From: Lachnoclostridium sp. UBA3320
Lineage (GTDB): Bacteria > Bacillota > Clostridia > Lachnospirales > Lachnospiraceae
Direction: 5' to 3'
Length of the DNA: 23,289 nucleotides
Assembly (NCBI GenBank): GCA_002361175.1
Contig: DESG01000090.1
Span: forward strand, 1 to 23,289
The stretch's first letter is position 1. Every line of letters begins with the position of its first letter. Position numbers and translations under genes: made by a program. Positions 23,232-23,289 of the stretch are shown here, in pieces. Under the pieces are notes generated by a model. The model had not been told where the DNA came from. It saw only the letters and a program-made list of their open reading frames with translations, and did no database searches.

Positions 23232-23270
23232 GATATTGTCATTCCTATGGCAATATCTTTTCTTTTTTAT
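23232..23270 (+). terminator. Terminator after the LytTR regulator gene
   Basis: GATATTG (23232-23238) pairs with CAATATC (23251-23257), with an inner CAT/ATG, followed by a T-rich tract (TTTTCTTTTTT). Confidence 0.85.
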
Positions 23271-23289
23271 TAATTTATTAATTTATTAC

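Overview
The window looks like a chromosomal segment of a low-GC, AT-rich Firmicute, most likely a member of the Clostridia close to the Lachnospiraceae. The basis is gene content and style: a type III glutamine synthetase, dipicolinate synthase genes dpaA/dpaB, a Cache-type chemoreceptor, strong AGGAGG ribosome binding sites and near-consensus sigma-A promoters with 17-nt spacers. I cannot name the species. No tRNA, rRNA or CRISPR array was seen.

Layout. (1) 1-1860 is a decaying accessory region. It holds the C-terminal part of an acyltransferase-3 type membrane protein, a thiamine-pyrophosphate enzyme reduced to about its first 125 codons in three different frames, and a transposase remnant on the minus strand with two nonsense codons. 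It reads as a surface-polysaccharide locus broken by an insertion element. (2) 1940-7995 is a five-gene same-strand run: chemoreceptor, membrane-anchored FMN-binding protein, nagA, a large FAD-dependent protein and 5-formyltetrahydrofolate cyclo-ligase, with gaps of 12-37 nt. (3) 8144-9945 holds an HtrA-like protease with an Asn-rich tail, then rpsO with its own promoter, a structured leader and a strong terminator. (4) 9974-12436: a carbamate kinase (minus) diverges from an SPFH/band-7 membrane protein, which is followed by a small coiled-coil plus ribbon-helix-helix protein. (5) 12468-15095: glnN (minus), with a leader that can fold as a terminator or an alternative hairpin, diverges from rpmF. 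(6) 15111-16451: rplS, then a zinc-ribbon membrane protein 3 nt downstream. (7) 16459-19760: an AGX-type UDP-sugar pyrophosphorylase (minus) diverges from asnB. (8) 19763-21231: dpaA-dpaB (minus), overlapping by 8 nt, behind a sequence resembling a sigma-K promoter. (9) 21239-23270: a membrane diguanylate cyclase and a LytTR response regulator.

Most of the window is housekeeping: translation (S15, L32, L19), nitrogen assimilation (GlnN, AsnB, carbamate kinase), amino-sugar and nucleotide-sugar metabolism (NagA, UDP-sugar pyrophosphorylase), one-carbon metabolism and envelope quality control. The points most worth a second look are the glnN leader, the SPFH/ribbon-helix-helix pair with palindromes in its 5' region, the co-transcribed chemoreceptor and FMN-binding protein, and the face-to-face sigma-K-like and sigma-A promoters between dpaA and the diguanylate cyclase gene. 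I did not find a clearly new multi-gene system.
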